This document shows, in pieces, positions 24,622 through 34,067 of a stretch of DNA of 64,000 nucleotides. Below the pieces are notes generated by a model, which was not told the DNA's origin, did not search any database, and saw nothing but the letters and a program-made list of their open reading frames with translations. The stretch lies in assembly GCF_000814825.1 (NCBI RefSeq), contig NZ_CP009302.1, forward strand, positions 186,001-250,000, read 5' to 3'. Position 1 is the first letter of the stretch. Each line of letters opens with the position of its first letter. The stretch comes from Berryella intestinalis. GTDB lineage: Bacteria; Actinomycetota; Coriobacteriia; Coriobacteriales; Eggerthellaceae. The position numbers and the translations under genes were made by a program.

Positions 24622-25613
24622 TGGAGTACGGCAGGTTTCCCGCGTATCGCGCGCGTCGCATGCGAGCCGACGAGACGGTTCGCCAGTTCATCCGCGAGAC
24701 CGAGCTGTCCGTTCGCGATTTCATCTACCCGCTGTTCGTGAAACCCGGTGAGGGTCGCCGCGACGAGATCTCCTCGATGCCCGGAGTCTACCAGCTTTCC
24801 CTCGACATGCTGAAAGCCGAGATGGACGAGCTTCTGGGGCTGGGCGTGCGCTCGGTTCTGCTGTTCGGCCTGCCCTCGCATAAGGACGAATGCGGAAGCG
24901 AGGCCTACGACGATCACGGCATCGTGCAGGAGGCGATCCGCGTGATCCGCGCCGAGGCGCCCGAGATGCACATCATCACCGACGTGTGCATGTGCGAGTA
25001 CACCAGCCACGGGCATTGCGGCAAGCTTACCGCCACCGGCGAGGTCGACAACGACGCGACGCTTGCGTGGCTGGCCGCCGAAGCCGTGAGCCATGCCCGC
25101 GCCGGCGCGCATATGGTGGCCCCGTCCGACATGATGGACGGCCGCGTGGCGCACATACGCCGCGCGCTCGACGAGGCCGGCTTTTCCCAGGTACCCATCA
25201 TGTCGTACTCCACGAAGTACGCGAGCGGGTTCTACGGGCCGTTCCGCGATGCGGCCGATTCGGCTCCCGCGTTCGGAGACCGCCGCGCGTACCAGATGGA
25301 TCCGGCGAACGCCGAGGAGGGCGTGCGCGAGGCGGCTTACGATATCGCCGAAGGAGCCGACCTGGTGATGGTCAAGCCCGCGCTGTCGTACCTGGATGTT
25401 TTGCGCCGCGTGAAGTCCGAGCTGCGCTTTCCGACGGTCGCCTACAACGTGTCCGGGGAGTATTCGATGGTGAAGGCCGCCGCCGCGAACGGCTGGATCG
25501 ACGAGAAGCGTGTCGTGATTGAGCTTCTGACCTCGATGAAGCGCGCGGGAGCCGACATGATCATCACGTATCACGCCAAAGAGGCGGCACGCTGGTTGGC
25601 GGAGGAGAACTAA
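24621..25613 (+). CDS. hemB: Delta-aminolevulinic acid dehydratase
   Basis: 330 residues, ATG 24621 overlapping the ahbC stop by one base. Joins two ALA into porphobilinogen. The zinc-binding site DVCMCEYTSHGHCG carries three cysteines, so this is the zinc-dependent type. Schiff-base lysines are in MSYSTKYASGFYGPFRDA and DLVMVKPALSYLD. Confidence 0.94.
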   Translation: MEYGRFPAYRARRMRADETVRQFIRETELSVRDFIYPLFVKPGEGRRDEISSMPGVYQLSLDMLKAEMDELLGLGVRSVLLFGLPSHKDECGSEAYDDHGIVQEAIRVIRAEAPEMHIITDVCMCEYTSHGHCGKLTATGEVDNDATLAWLAAEAVSHARAGAHMVAPSDMMDGRVAHIRRALDEAGFSQVPIMSYSTKYASGFYGPFRDAADSAPAFGDRRAYQMDPANAEEGVREAAYDIAEGADLVMVKPALSYLDVLRRVKSELRFPTVAYNVSGEYSMVKAAAANGWIDEKRVVIELLTSMKRAGADMIITYHAKEAARWLAEEN

Positions 25614-25614
25614 C

Positions 25615-28197
25615 ATGGCCCACGAACATAACGCCGCATGCTGCGGCGCCCATGCTCCCTCGGCGCAGGGGGCTGGAAGGATGCACGCTTCGTGCCCACA
25701 CGCGGAAGGCGCCGCGGGCCACGGAAACGGTCATGCCGCCGACGGATCGTGTGGATGCCATCAGGGAAAACACGGTCATTCCAGCGATAGCCGCCCGCAC
25801 GGTGCGCCGTCGGGCCATCCGCACGCGAGCTCTCGGGGAGGCCACTCCGGCGGGCATCCCCATGCGCAGGGCGGGCACCTGGGGCATCCGGGGGGACATC
25901 CCGGCGGCCATCCCGGGGCGACGGTGCCGGGCGACAACACCGCGCGCCGCAGCTACCGGCCCGGAGCGGGTCCGGCGGCCCGCGCGTACGAAGAGCGCAC
26001 CGGCATCAAGGCTCCGCGCATCGTGGCCTGGGAGATCACCCGCTCATGCAACCTGGCCTGCGATCACTGCCGCGCCGCCGCGCACTGCGAGCCCTACCCC
26101 GGCGAGCTGACGCTGGACGAATGCAAGGCGGTCATCGACGACATCGCCAGCATCACCGACCCCATCCTTATCGTGACGGGCGGCGAGCCGCTCATGCGCC
26201 CCGATATCTGGGACATTATCGATTACGCGAACGAGAAGGGGCTCCATCCGGTCATCGGGACCAACGGGACCCTCATCACCGACGAGGTGGCCCGCAAGAT
26301 GGCCGAGCACGGCATCCCGCGCGTGTCGGTGTCGCTGGACTTCCCCGACGCCGAGGGACAGGACAGGTTCCGCGGCAAGGACGGGGCTTTCCAGGAGACC
26401 ATCGAGGGCATCAAGAACATGCAGAAATACGGGGTGGGGGTCCAGATCAACACCACCGTCACCAAGATGAACAACCAGATGGTCGACGAGCTGCACGACC
26501 TCGCCCTCGAAACCGGCGCCGTGGCGTTCCATCCGTTCCTGCTGGTTCCCACGGGCCGCGGCGAGGACCTCATCGACGTCGAGCTCACCCCGGACGAGTA
26601 CGAGGAAGTGCTGCTGTGGGCCTTCGAGCGCCAGCAGACCTCTCCCATGCACTTCAAGCCCACCGATTCTCCCCAGTACTACCGCATCCTGCGCCAGCAG
26701 GCCGCCAAGCAGGGCATCAAGGTCACGCCCGAAACCTATGGCATGGAGGCGATGACGCGCGGCTGTCTGGGCGGCATCACCTTCGTGTTCATCAGCCATA
26801 TCGGCGAAGTGCAGCCGTGCGGTTATTTCGATATGAACCTCGGAAACGTCAAAGAGACGCCCTTCTCCGAAATCTGGACCCACTCCCCGGTGTTCGACGA
26901 CCTGCGTCATTACGATCGCCTGAAGGGGAAATGCGGCGCGTGCGAGTACAAAGGGGTGTGCGGGGGCTGTCGTGCCCGCGCCCTTGCGCTGTACGGCGAC
27001 TACATGGAAGAAGAGCCCTACTGCGCCTACGAGCCGAAGAAATACGTGGAAGACCGCGTGCTCGACGCGATCCAGGAGGGCTTCCCGCTGACCGACGACC
27101 CTCTGGGGGATTTGGCGAAGGCCCTCGAGCTGAAGCGGGACGGCGTGATCGAGGCTGTCTCGTCGCTGTACAGATCGGGCAAGGTCAGGCGCGTCGGCGC
27201 GTCGTTCAACTCCCCCAAGCTGGGATACGTCTCGTCGCTGTGCGCCCTGTCGGTGCCGGGAGACGAGGGCGACCTTGCCGCCGCCGCTGCTATCGTGTCG
27301 GAATACCCGCAGGTCACCCACAATTATGGGCGAGAGAACCACTACAACCTGTGGTTCACGGTGATCGCGCGATCGGCTGAGGAGCGCACGCGCATGCTGG
27401 CCGAGATCTCGCAGCGCACCGGCGTGACCGATATGCTGGATCTGCCGTCCACGAACAAGTACAAGATCCGCGTGAACTTCAAGTCGTCGGGCGAAAGCGC
27501 GCGCGTGCGCCGCAAGCCCACGCGGTTCGCGGACGCGAAGCTGCTGCAAGACGAGCAGCGGGCCGACGGGCCGGCCAGCGCCCTTCCCCAGGGAGAGCTG
27601 CGCGAAGGGCTGGCTCCCAAGAAGGAGGCACCTATCCTCACCGCGCCGGCGTGCGAGCCGCTCGCGTTCGACGCGGACGACCCGGTAAACGTCGAGATCG
27701 TCCGATGGGCCCAGGGCGACATCCTCCATGCGGCCGACGGGACCTTCGACGAGCACCCGCTTTCCACCGTGGTCGCGCGCATCGCCGACAACCTGGGGCG
27801 CACCGACATCACCGAACAAGACGTTGCAGAGCGGATGGGGGGCTGGCTTGCCTCCAAGACCATCAGGCGCGTGGGCGCGATGGTTCGCCATCAGGTGATG
27901 GGCGTGTCGGAGAATTCCATGACGGTGTGGGACGTCCCCGACGACCTGGTCGATGCCGCAGGGCGCATCCTGGCGCAGTCCGAGCACGTCACCCATTGCT
28001 ATTCGCGCAAGAAAGCCGAAACCTGGCGCTACAACCTGTACGCCATGACCCACGCGCGCACGCCCGAGGACCTCGGCGAGCAGATCGCCGACATGAGACG
28101 GGCGCTCGACGAGGCGGGCATTCCCGTGAGCGCATCCGAGGCCCTTTCCACGACGGGGGAGTACAAGAAGGTCTCGATGAGGTATTTTGAGGAGTAG
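25615..28197 (+). CDS. ahbD-ahbAB: Fusion: His-rich head + radical SAM heme synthase (AhbD) + siroheme decarboxylase (AhbA and AhbB)
   Basis: 860 residues. Residues 1-110 are low in complexity, rich in His and Gly (many GHP repeats) with several Cys, likely binding metal. From about 130 to 475 is a radical SAM enzyme: CNLACDHC (145-152), [11 protein letters not shown], and a SPASM-type end ([13 protein letters not shown]). This resembles AhbD, which turns Fe-coproporphyrin into heme. About 480-625 and 690-860 are two Lrp-like units, each with an RRVGA motif ([31 protein letters not shown]), as in AhbA and AhbB. Those form the heterodimer that decarboxylates siroheme. So one chain holds the first and last steps after siroheme. 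Confidence 0.87.
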   Translation: MAHEHNAACCGAHAPSAQGAGRMHASCPHAEGAAGHGNGHAADGSCGCHQGKHGHSSDSRPHGAPSGHPHASSRGGHSGGHPHAQGGHLGHPGGHPGGHPGATVPGDNTARRSYRPGAGPAARAYEERTGIKAPRIVAWEITRSCNLACDHCRAAAHCEPYPGELTLDECKAVIDDIASITDPILIVTGGEPLMRPDIWDIIDYANEKGLHPVIGTNGTLITDEVARKMAEHGIPRVSVSLDFPDAEGQDRFRGKDGAFQETIEGIKNMQKYGVGVQINTTVTKMNNQMVDELHDLALETGAVAFHPFLLVPTGRGEDLIDVELTPDEYEEVLLWAFERQQTSPMHFKPTDSPQYYRILRQQAAKQGIKVTPETYGMEAMTRGCLGGITFVFISHIGEVQPCGYFDMNLGNVKETPFSEIWTHSPVFDDLRHYDRLKGKCGACEYKGVCGGCRARALALYGDYMEEEPYCAYEPKKYVEDRVLDAIQEGFPLTDDPLGDLAKALELKRDGVIEAVSSLYRSGKVRRVGASFNSPKLGYVSSLCALSVPGDEGDLAAAAAIVSEYPQVTHNYGRENHYNLWFTVIARSAEERTRMLAEISQRTGVTDMLDLPSTNKYKIRVNFKSSGESARVRRKPTRFADAKLLQDEQRADGPASALPQGELREGLAPKKEAPILTAPACEPLAFDADDPVNVEIVRWAQGDILHAADGTFDEHPLSTVVARIADNLGRTDITEQDVAERMGGWLASKTIRRVGAMVRHQVMGVSENSMTVWDVPDDLVDAAGRILAQSEHVTHCYSRKKAETWRYNLYAMTHARTPEDLGEQIADMRRALDEAGIPVSASEALSTTGEYKKVSMRYFEE

Positions 28198-28235
28198 CGG
28201 TTAACCGAACCTTTGAACGACGCGAAAGGAACGAT

Positions 28236-29540
28236 ATGTCACGTGATCATTCGAAGTCTTCGCAGGCGTTTGCCCGCGCATCGCAGGTCATTCCCGGGGG
28301 CGTGAACTCGCCGGTGCGCGCCTTCGGCAACGTGGGCTGCGATCCGGTGTTCTACGATCGCGCCAAGGGAAGCCTGGTGTGGGACATCGACGGAAACGAG
28401 TACGTCGACTTCATCTGCTCGTGGGGCCCCATGATCTTCGGCCACGGCGACGAGGACGTCATCGGGGCAGTGCGCGCGCAGCTCGAGAAGGGCGTGTCGT
28501 TCGGCGCTCCCTGCGAAGCCGAGCTGAAGCTGGCCGACAAGATATGCGAGCTGGTTCCCGGCGTCGAGGAAGTGCGCATGGTGTCGTCGGGCACCGAAGC
28601 CACCATGACGGCCATCCGCCTTGCGCGCGGTTGCACGGGGCGCGACAAGATCATCAAGTTCGAGGGGAACTACCACGGGCACAGCGACTCGCTTCTGGTA
28701 AGCGCCGGAAGCGGCGTGGCCACGCTGGGGATCCCCGACACTCCGGGCGTGACCGCCGCGACCGCCGGCGACACCATGGTCGCCTCCTACAACGACCTCG
28801 ATTCCGTGCGCACCCTGTTCGAGGCCGCTCCCGACCAGGTGGCCTGCGTGATCGTCGAGCCCGTGAGCGGGAACATGGGCGTGGTTCCGCCCGCTCCCGG
28901 CTTCCACGAGGGTTTGCGCTCCCTGTGCGACGAGTTCGGCGCGATCCTCATATTCGACGAGGTGATCACCGGGTTCAGGGTCGCTTTGGGCGGAGCCCAG
29001 GAAAAGCTGGGGATCGATGCGGACCTGTGCACTTTCGGCAAGATCATCGGCGGCGGGTTCCCGGTGGGCTGCGTGGCGGGCAAGGCGCGCTTCATGCAGA
29101 AGCTCGCTCCCGCCGGCCCGGTGTACCAGGCCGGCACGCTGTCGGGCAACCCGGTTGCGATGGAGGCCGGTCTCGCCCAGCTCACCAAGCTGCAGGTCAA
29201 CGCCGAAACGCTCTACCCCGAGCTCGAGCGCAAAGGGGCCCTTCTGGCAGAGGGCCTGCGCGCGGCGGCGCAAGAGGCCGGCGTCGGGGTATGCGTCAAC
29301 AACTTCGGCAGCGTGACCACCGTGTTCTTCACCGAAGGGCCCGTCGTTGACTGGAAGAGCGCGGCGCAAAGCGACCGCGAGGCGTTCGCGACGTATTTCC
29401 GCACGGTGCTGGACGAGGGCATGCTGATAGCGCCCAGCCAGTTCGAGGCGCTGTTCCTGTCGGCGGCGCACACCGACGAGCAGGTGCGCGCCCTCATCGG
29501 CGCGGCCCGCGAAGGTTTCCGCGCGGTGGCCGCCCGTTAG
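28236..29540 (+). CDS. hemL: Glutamate-1-semialdehyde 2,1-aminomutase
   Basis: 434 residues with a GAAAGGAACG ribosome site. PLP enzyme making 5-aminolevulinate. Family blocks: [13 protein letters not shown] at the start, [25 protein letters not shown], and the PLP lysine in [15 protein letters not shown]. Last gene of the heme operon; the 38-base gap before it contains the palindrome CGGTTAACCG. HemE, HemG and HemH are absent here, in keeping with the siroheme route. Confidence 0.94.
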   Translation: MSRDHSKSSQAFARASQVIPGGVNSPVRAFGNVGCDPVFYDRAKGSLVWDIDGNEYVDFICSWGPMIFGHGDEDVIGAVRAQLEKGVSFGAPCEAELKLADKICELVPGVEEVRMVSSGTEATMTAIRLARGCTGRDKIIKFEGNYHGHSDSLLVSAGSGVATLGIPDTPGVTAATAGDTMVASYNDLDSVRTLFEAAPDQVACVIVEPVSGNMGVVPPAPGFHEGLRSLCDEFGAILIFDEVITGFRVALGGAQEKLGIDADLCTFGKIIGGGFPVGCVAGKARFMQKLAPAGPVYQAGTLSGNPVAMEAGLAQLTKLQVNAETLYPELERKGALLAEGLRAAAQEAGVGVCVNNFGSVTTVFFTEGPVVDWKSAAQSDREAFATYFRTVLDEGMLIAPSQFEALFLSAAHTDEQVRALIGAAREGFRAVAAR

Positions 29541-29607
29541 GCTTCTCCAACTTGTGACGGCTCGGTGTTGCGTGCGCGGGCACGCGCACGCCGCCGGGCC
29601 GGTTGAC

Positions 29608-29613
29608 TATACT
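29608..29613 (+). promoter_or_regulatory. Possible -10 box of tRNA-Glu
   Basis: TATACT seven bases before the tRNA, without a good -35 box at the right distance. The tRNA could also be read from the heme operon, since no terminator is seen after hemL. Confidence 0.3.
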
Positions 29614-29619
29614 CATCAG

Positions 29620-29695
29620 GCCCCCATCGTCTAGCGGCCAAGGACGCCGGCTTCTCAGGCCGGAAACGGAGATTCGAATCCTCCTGGGGGCACCA
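29620..29695 (+). tRNA. tRNA-Glu (anticodon CTC)
   Basis: Acceptor GCCCCCA/TGGGGGC, discriminator A, encoded CCA. Anticodon stem CCGGC/GCCGG with loop TTCTCAG gives CTC. Its 3' half overlaps the end of a minus-strand gene. Confidence 0.93.
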
Positions 29696-30428
29696 TCTTC
29701 GGCTCTCGCCTCGCCTCGGCGATTTCCGCCGCGGTTCGGGCGAGTTCTTCTTGCAGCTGGTCGAACGTGCATTCGTCGCCCTCTTTGGCAGGCCAGTCGG
29801 TTTCCAGCAGCATGAGGCGCCGGGGGATGGCCTGCGCATAGGCGCGCCCCCGCTTCGTCTCCATCATCCGAGGCCCTATCGAAAAGCGGCACCCCAGGCC
29901 GATGGCGCGGTTCAGGTCGTCGGACGATCCCGAGAACCAATGGAATATGCAGGAGCACGACTCGACGGCTTTGCAGGCGCACAGGATGTCGAGCACGGCG
30001 TCCGCCGATTTCACGGCATGGATCGACAGGGTTTTGCCGCCGGAGCGCGCGCAGAGGCGGGCGATGCGCTCGAACGCGCGCCGCTGTTCCGGGGCGGTCC
30101 CGCGATGTTTCGGCGAGAAGTCCAGACCCACTTCCCCCACGTAAGGCGCGTCGGCCGCCAGGCGCTCGAACAGATCGATCCGGTCTTCCACCTGGTCGTC
30201 CACCCACCAGGGGTGCAGCCCCACTCCGACGCGCACCGTCGGATAGGGCGCGAACCGCTCGCGTGCGACCTGGTATTCTTCGGGGGTCACGCAGTTGCAG
30301 AAGATGGCCGCTTCCGCCTTCTGGGCTTGCTCTGCCACCTGTTCGGCGTTCGCGATGAAGTTCAGATGGCAGTGCGCGTCGTGGAATACCGCGCGCGGCT
30401 TCTCCGCATCGCGCTCATCGGCGCTCAT
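29655..30428 (-). CDS. TatD-family metal-dependent hydrolase
   Basis: 257 residues from ATG 30428 (ATGA overlap with tcdA). TatD features: FHDAHCHLNF at the N-terminus with the HxH metal ligands, VGVGLHPWWV, YVGEVGLDFSPKH with the bridging Glu, SIHAVKSADAVLDIL, IFHWFSGS and LETDWPA. These enzymes are DNA/D-amino-acid-type metallohydrolases; the substrate here is unknown. The last 13 or so codons are antisense to tRNA-Glu, so the tail PGGFESPFPA is tRNA complement and not family sequence. Confidence 0.83.
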   Translation of the reverse strand: MSADERDAEKPRAVFHDAHCHLNFIANAEQVAEQAQKAEAAIFCNCVTPEEYQVARERFAPYPTVRVGVGLHPWWVDDQVEDRIDLFERLAADAPYVGEVGLDFSPKHRGTAPEQRRAFERIARLCARSGGKTLSIHAVKSADAVLDILCACKAVESCSCIFHWFSGSSDDLNRAIGLGCRFSIGPRMMETKRGRAYAQAIPRRLMLLETDWPAKEGDECTFDQLQEELARTAAEIAEARREPKMVPPGGFESPFPA

Positions 30429-31171
30429 CGGCCCTCGTCGATGCCGACGATGCGGCGGATTACCCACCCGGCCAGCATCTGGCCCATGATCGGGGGCATG
30501 TAGGACATGGTTCCCAGATCCGACCGATCGCGCCGCGTGGCGCCCTCGGCGACGCTGGTTTCAGCGGGGTGTTCGGCCGAGAACAGCACCTGCAGCTTCC
30601 CGATGCCGCGCTTGCGGCATTCTTTGCGCATGATGCGGCACAGAGGGCAGTTCACCGTCTTGCCGATGTCGGCGAAGCGCAGCATCTCGGGATGCAGCTT
30701 GTTCCCGCCGCCCATGCTGCTGACAAGCGGCATGCCGGTTTCGTGGGCGTACTGGGCAACGGCGAGCTTCGCCGAGATGGTGTCGATGGCGTCGATCACC
30801 CAGTCCACGCGTCCGTCGAATCGCTCCAGGAACGCGGGGATGTTCCCTTCGAGCAGGAAGTCGTCGTAGGTCTCGACGCGCGCATCGGGGTTGATGTCGA
30901 GGATCATGCGCTTCATCACGTCCACCTTCTTCTGGCCGATGGTGGAGTGGAACGCGATGGCCTGGCGGTTGATGTTGCTGGCCGAAACGACGTCGCGGTC
31001 CACGATGACGAACCCGCCGACGCCCCCGCGTGCGAGCGATTCGATGCAGTTCGATCCGACGCCCCCGCATCCCAAAACCAGCACGGTGGCCGCTTCGAGC
31101 GCGGCCACGCCGTCCTTTCCGAGAATAACCTGCAGTTTCTCGGTCCGCTCAGGCGCTGATGGCACCGTCAT
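30425..31171 (-). CDS. tcdA: tRNA threonylcarbamoyladenosine dehydratase (ThiF/E1-like)
   Basis: 248 residues. Uses ATP to cyclise t6A37 in tRNAs. ATP loop VLGCGGVGSNCIESLARGGVG, then DRDVVSASNINRQ, and DAIDTISAKLAV. The NCPLC...C region and SMGGGNKLHP fit TcdA/CsdL better than ThiF or MoeB, and no sulfur-carrier gene is nearby. Starts one base after the TetR stop; middle gene of a three-gene minus-strand operon. Confidence 0.85.
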   Translation of the reverse strand: MTVPSAPERTEKLQVILGKDGVAALEAATVLVLGCGGVGSNCIESLARGGVGGFVIVDRDVVSASNINRQAIAFHSTIGQKKVDVMKRMILDINPDARVETYDDFLLEGNIPAFLERFDGRVDWVIDAIDTISAKLAVAQYAHETGMPLVSSMGGGNKLHPEMLRFADIGKTVNCPLCRIMRKECRKRGIGKLQVLFSAEHPAETSVAEGATRRDRSDLGTMSYMPPIMGQMLAGWVIRRIVGIDEGR

Positions 31172-31172
31172 G

Positions 31173-31871
31173 CTAGTCGACCCACTTCGCGTAGCCCAAC
31201 GCCTCGTAGACGGCCTGGGCCTTGTCCGGGCTCAGCAGGCCCGCGCGCTCGTCGGTTTCGATCAGGGCGCCGATGCTGCAGCGCAGCACGCGGATGATGG
31301 CGTCGAGCTGGCGCACCGCCTCTTCTTTGGGGAGGTCCAGCAGCAAGACGTAGCGTCCGAGGAAGGCCTCGGTCTGCGTGAACCACGAGAAGGTGTTGTG
31401 GTTGAGGATCGAGGTTTCGGGCACCTCGTCGTACAGAAGGCGGGTGAGGATCTCGAAGCGCCGGGCGAATACGTCCGACATGGCCTTGTACAGCTCGATG
31501 ACGGCGGGGTGGTCCTGGTGGGCCAAGATGATGTCGGCCACTTCCCGGTTTTCGTAGCAGATGTCCAGAACGCGTCGCGAGATGGTGATCTTCTTCACGA
31601 TGCTGGGGTCGAAGTCGGAGGAGCTCAGTTCGCTGTCGTAGCCTTCCTGGATGGTTTGGATGAGCTTCGACGTGGTGGGCTCGATAACCTTTTCGAACAG
31701 GTCGTTCTTGCTGTCGAAGAAGAAGTACAGCGCTCCGGTCGTGACCCCGGCCTTGTCGCAGATGCGGCGCAGGGAGGCGTTCGCGTAGCCTTTTTCGCGA
31801 AACTCCTCGATCGCGGATCGGATGAGGTTCGCGCGCGTTTCCTCGCTGTTGACTCCGGCTCGTCGAGTCAT
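31173..31871 (-). CDS. TetR-family transcriptional regulator
   Basis: 232 residues. N-terminal helix-turn-helix: EETRANLIRSAIEEFREKGYANASLRRICDKAGVTTGALYFFFDSKNDLFEKV. The ligand domain has no recognisable substrate signature. It heads an operon with tcdA and tatD, which are housekeeping genes, so its real target may be the divergent ABC ATPase or itself. Confidence 0.85.
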   Translation of the reverse strand: MTRRAGVNSEETRANLIRSAIEEFREKGYANASLRRICDKAGVTTGALYFFFDSKNDLFEKVIEPTTSKLIQTIQEGYDSELSSSDFDPSIVKKITISRRVLDICYENREVADIILAHQDHPAVIELYKAMSDVFARRFEILTRLLYDEVPETSILNHNTFSWFTQTEAFLGRYVLLLDLPKEEAVRQLDAIIRVLRCSIGALIETDERAGLLSPDKAQAVYEALGYAKWVD

Positions 31872-32185
31872 GGTGCCTCCTTTGAACCGACCCCTCTGGT
31901 ATGCGTTCGGTTCCCACTAACTTAATAGCGCGTTTAATCTGCGAGCAAAGCTATAATGAATAATTGCCTAGAGAATAACAGAAGTTTAGCGGTTTAGCGC
32001 GCCGCTTCTTGCATTATTGGGAATCATGGTCCTATTTGTTTTTCATATGGCGGGTGGCTCGGGGTCGTTTCGGCGGCGTTTTATCGATCGATATGCACGC
32101 GCAGAGGTTGGCTCGCGGGGCGCGGTCGGTTTACAATGTCTCGATGCTCCCCAGAAAGGGGAGGTCGCTTTTGAAGGGGTGTGTC
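31872..32185. promoter_or_regulatory. Divergent control region, TetR gene and ABC ATPase gene
   Basis: 314 bases without a gene. The part next to the TetR gene is AT-rich (31918-31990), unusual for this genome, with a possible minus-strand promoter (TTTGCT, 16 bases, TATTAA). The GC-rich half carries the ATPase promoter at 32108-32137. I saw no clear TetR palindrome. Confidence 0.4.
32108..32137 (+). promoter_or_regulatory. Promoter of the ABC ATPase gene
   Basis: TTGGCT, 18-base spacer, TACAAT; about 49 bases before the chosen GTG. Confidence 0.55.
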
Positions 32186-32926
32186 GTGTCCGACGCCGAA
32201 ATCATGATCAGCATTCAGCATCTGTCCAAGTCGTTCGGTGAGACGCAGGTTCTGCGCGACGTGAGCGTCGATGTCAAGCGCGGCGAGGTGGTGGTCGTTC
32301 TCGGGCCCTCCGGGTCGGGCAAGTCCACTATGCTGCGCTGCATCAACCTGCTCGAGGCGCCCACGGGCGGCCGCATCTTCATCGAGGGGCAGGAGATCAC
32401 CGATTCGAAGACGGACGTGAACAAGCTGCGCGAGCGCGTGGGGATGGTGTTCCAGCAGTTCAACCTGTTCCCGCATCTTTCCGCCAAGAAAAACGTGATG
32501 CTGGCCCAGCAGCGCGTTTTGCGGCGTTCGAAAGAAGAGGCCGAGCGCGTGGCCCTGCAGCAGCTCGAGCGCGTGGGGTTGGCCGATCGCGCCGATTTCC
32601 TTCCCGCCCAGCTTTCCGGCGGTCAGCAGCAGCGCGTTGCCATCGCGCGCGCTTTGGCGATGGACCCGCATGTCATGCTGTTCGACGAGGCGACGAGCGC
32701 TCTCGACCCCGAGCTGGTGCGCGGCGTTCTGGACGTTATGCGCAACCTGGCCGACGCCGGCATGACCATGGTGGTGGTCACGCACGAGATGGGCTTCGCA
32801 CGCGAGGTGGCCGACCGCGTCATCTTCATGGAAGACGGGGTCATCGTCGAGGAGGGCACTCCCCAGCAGGTGTTCGACAATCCCACGTCGGAGCGCACCC
32901 GCGACTTCATCGGGCACATCAAATAA
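32186..32926 (+). CDS. Polar amino-acid-type ABC transporter ATPase (orphan)
   Basis: 246 residues from GTG 32186, chosen because GAAGGGG stands six bases before it and earlier codons do not belong to the ABC fold. Walker [25 protein letters not shown], Walker [15 protein letters not shown]. It is closest in look to GlnQ/HisP. No permease or amino-acid binding protein lies beside it; the next genes form a different ABC system with its own ATPase. Confidence 0.83.
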   Translation: MSDAEIMISIQHLSKSFGETQVLRDVSVDVKRGEVVVVLGPSGSGKSTMLRCINLLEAPTGGRIFIEGQEITDSKTDVNKLRERVGMVFQQFNLFPHLSAKKNVMLAQQRVLRRSKEEAERVALQQLERVGLADRADFLPAQLSGGQQQRVAIARALAMDPHVMLFDEATSALDPELVRGVLDVMRNLADAGMTMVVVTHEMGFAREVADRVIFMEDGVIVEEGTPQQVFDNPTSERTRDFIGHIK

Positions 32927-33059
32927 CAGGGGCTTGCGGCGGCGACGCTGAACATTCGGGCGTCGATTGTCCATTGAGTTGCCCTTTTCCCCTCGGTAGC
33001 ATGGATGCGTGCGACTTTTCCGATCCTGCGCGCCTGCGCACGTACCGAAGGGAACCTGT

Positions 33060-34064
33060 ATGAGAATGCAAACCGCGTTGTCCCGCCGCTCGTTCATCGT
33101 CGGAGCCGCGGCGCTGGGAGCTGCCGCGCTCACGGGCTGCTCGAACTCGAAGGGGGCGTCCGCTCCGCAGGGCGGGGGAGGATCCGCCGCCGCTTCGAGG
33201 ATGATGGTGGGCACGCTGGCCACCGAGGACATCCTGCCTTTGTGGGTGGCCCAGCAGGAGAACCTTGCGGCCGACAAGGTCGACTTCGAGATCGTCCCGT
33301 TCCAGTCCGCCACCGAGCTGATCGCCGGCATCTCGTCGGGAGCCGTGAACGTCGCCATGACCGACCCTATGGTTTCGGCGGGCGTGTTCGCCAGCGGCAC
33401 GCCGCTCGAGCTTGCCTGGGTGACGCTGGGCGAAACCGCCAAACAGGGGCGCTTCGGCATTATGACCGGCCCGAACACCGGCATCACCTCGCTTTCCGAG
33501 CTTGCGGGCGTTCCCGTGGGCGTCGGATCCAACACCATTCTCGAGTACGTGATGGACAAGCTGATGGAGCGCGCGGGCATTCCCGAAGACCAGATCAAGG
33601 TCGAGGAACTTCAGAAGCTCCCCGTCCGCTTCCAGTCCATGATGTCGGGCGACGTGAAGGCCGCCGCGTTGCCGGGGGCGCTTCTGGCGCTGGGCGAGGC
33701 CTCGGGGTGCGTGTGCTTGGCCGATGACACCGACGGCGAGAACATCTCCCAATCCGTCATGGCGGTGCGCTCCGACTTCGTTTCGGCCGAATCGGGCGCT
33801 TCGGCATTGGCCGCTTTGCAGGACGTATGGGACGGCGGCGCCGCTCTGGTGAACCACGATCCGGAGAAGTACCGCTCGCTGCTCGTAGAGAATGCGAACC
33901 TTCCCGAGTCCGTGGCCCGCACCTACCCGATAAGCGAGTATCCTATGGCGAAGAAGCCGACGGGCGCGATGGTCGATCCCGTTTTGGCTTGGATGACGAA
34001 GAAGGGCTATCTGACCGCCCCGCTGTCCTACGACCAGAACACGGGCAAGTTTTCCAAGGAGTAG
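33060..34064 (+). CDS. ABC transporter substrate-binding lipoprotein (NMT1/SsuA-TauA type)
   Basis: 334 residues from ATG 33060 with GAAGGGA upstream. The signal has SRRSF, similar to a Tat motif, and the lipobox LTGC. The mature part resembles NMT1/THI5 periplasmic binding proteins (PLWVAQQENLAADKVDFEIVPFQSATELIAGISSGAVNVAMTDP). Substrates of this group include sulfonates, nitrate and thiamine precursors; none can be assigned here. First gene of a complete three-gene ABC operon. Confidence 0.82.
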   Translation: MRMQTALSRRSFIVGAAALGAAALTGCSNSKGASAPQGGGGSAAASRMMVGTLATEDILPLWVAQQENLAADKVDFEIVPFQSATELIAGISSGAVNVAMTDPMVSAGVFASGTPLELAWVTLGETAKQGRFGIMTGPNTGITSLSELAGVPVGVGSNTILEYVMDKLMERAGIPEDQIKVEELQKLPVRFQSMMSGDVKAAALPGALLALGEASGCVCLADDTDGENISQSVMAVRSDFVSAESGASALAALQDVWDGGAALVNHDPEKYRSLLVENANLPESVARTYPISEYPMAKKPTGAMVDPVLAWMTKKGYLTAPLSYDQNTGKFSKE

Positions 34065-34067
34065 CGC

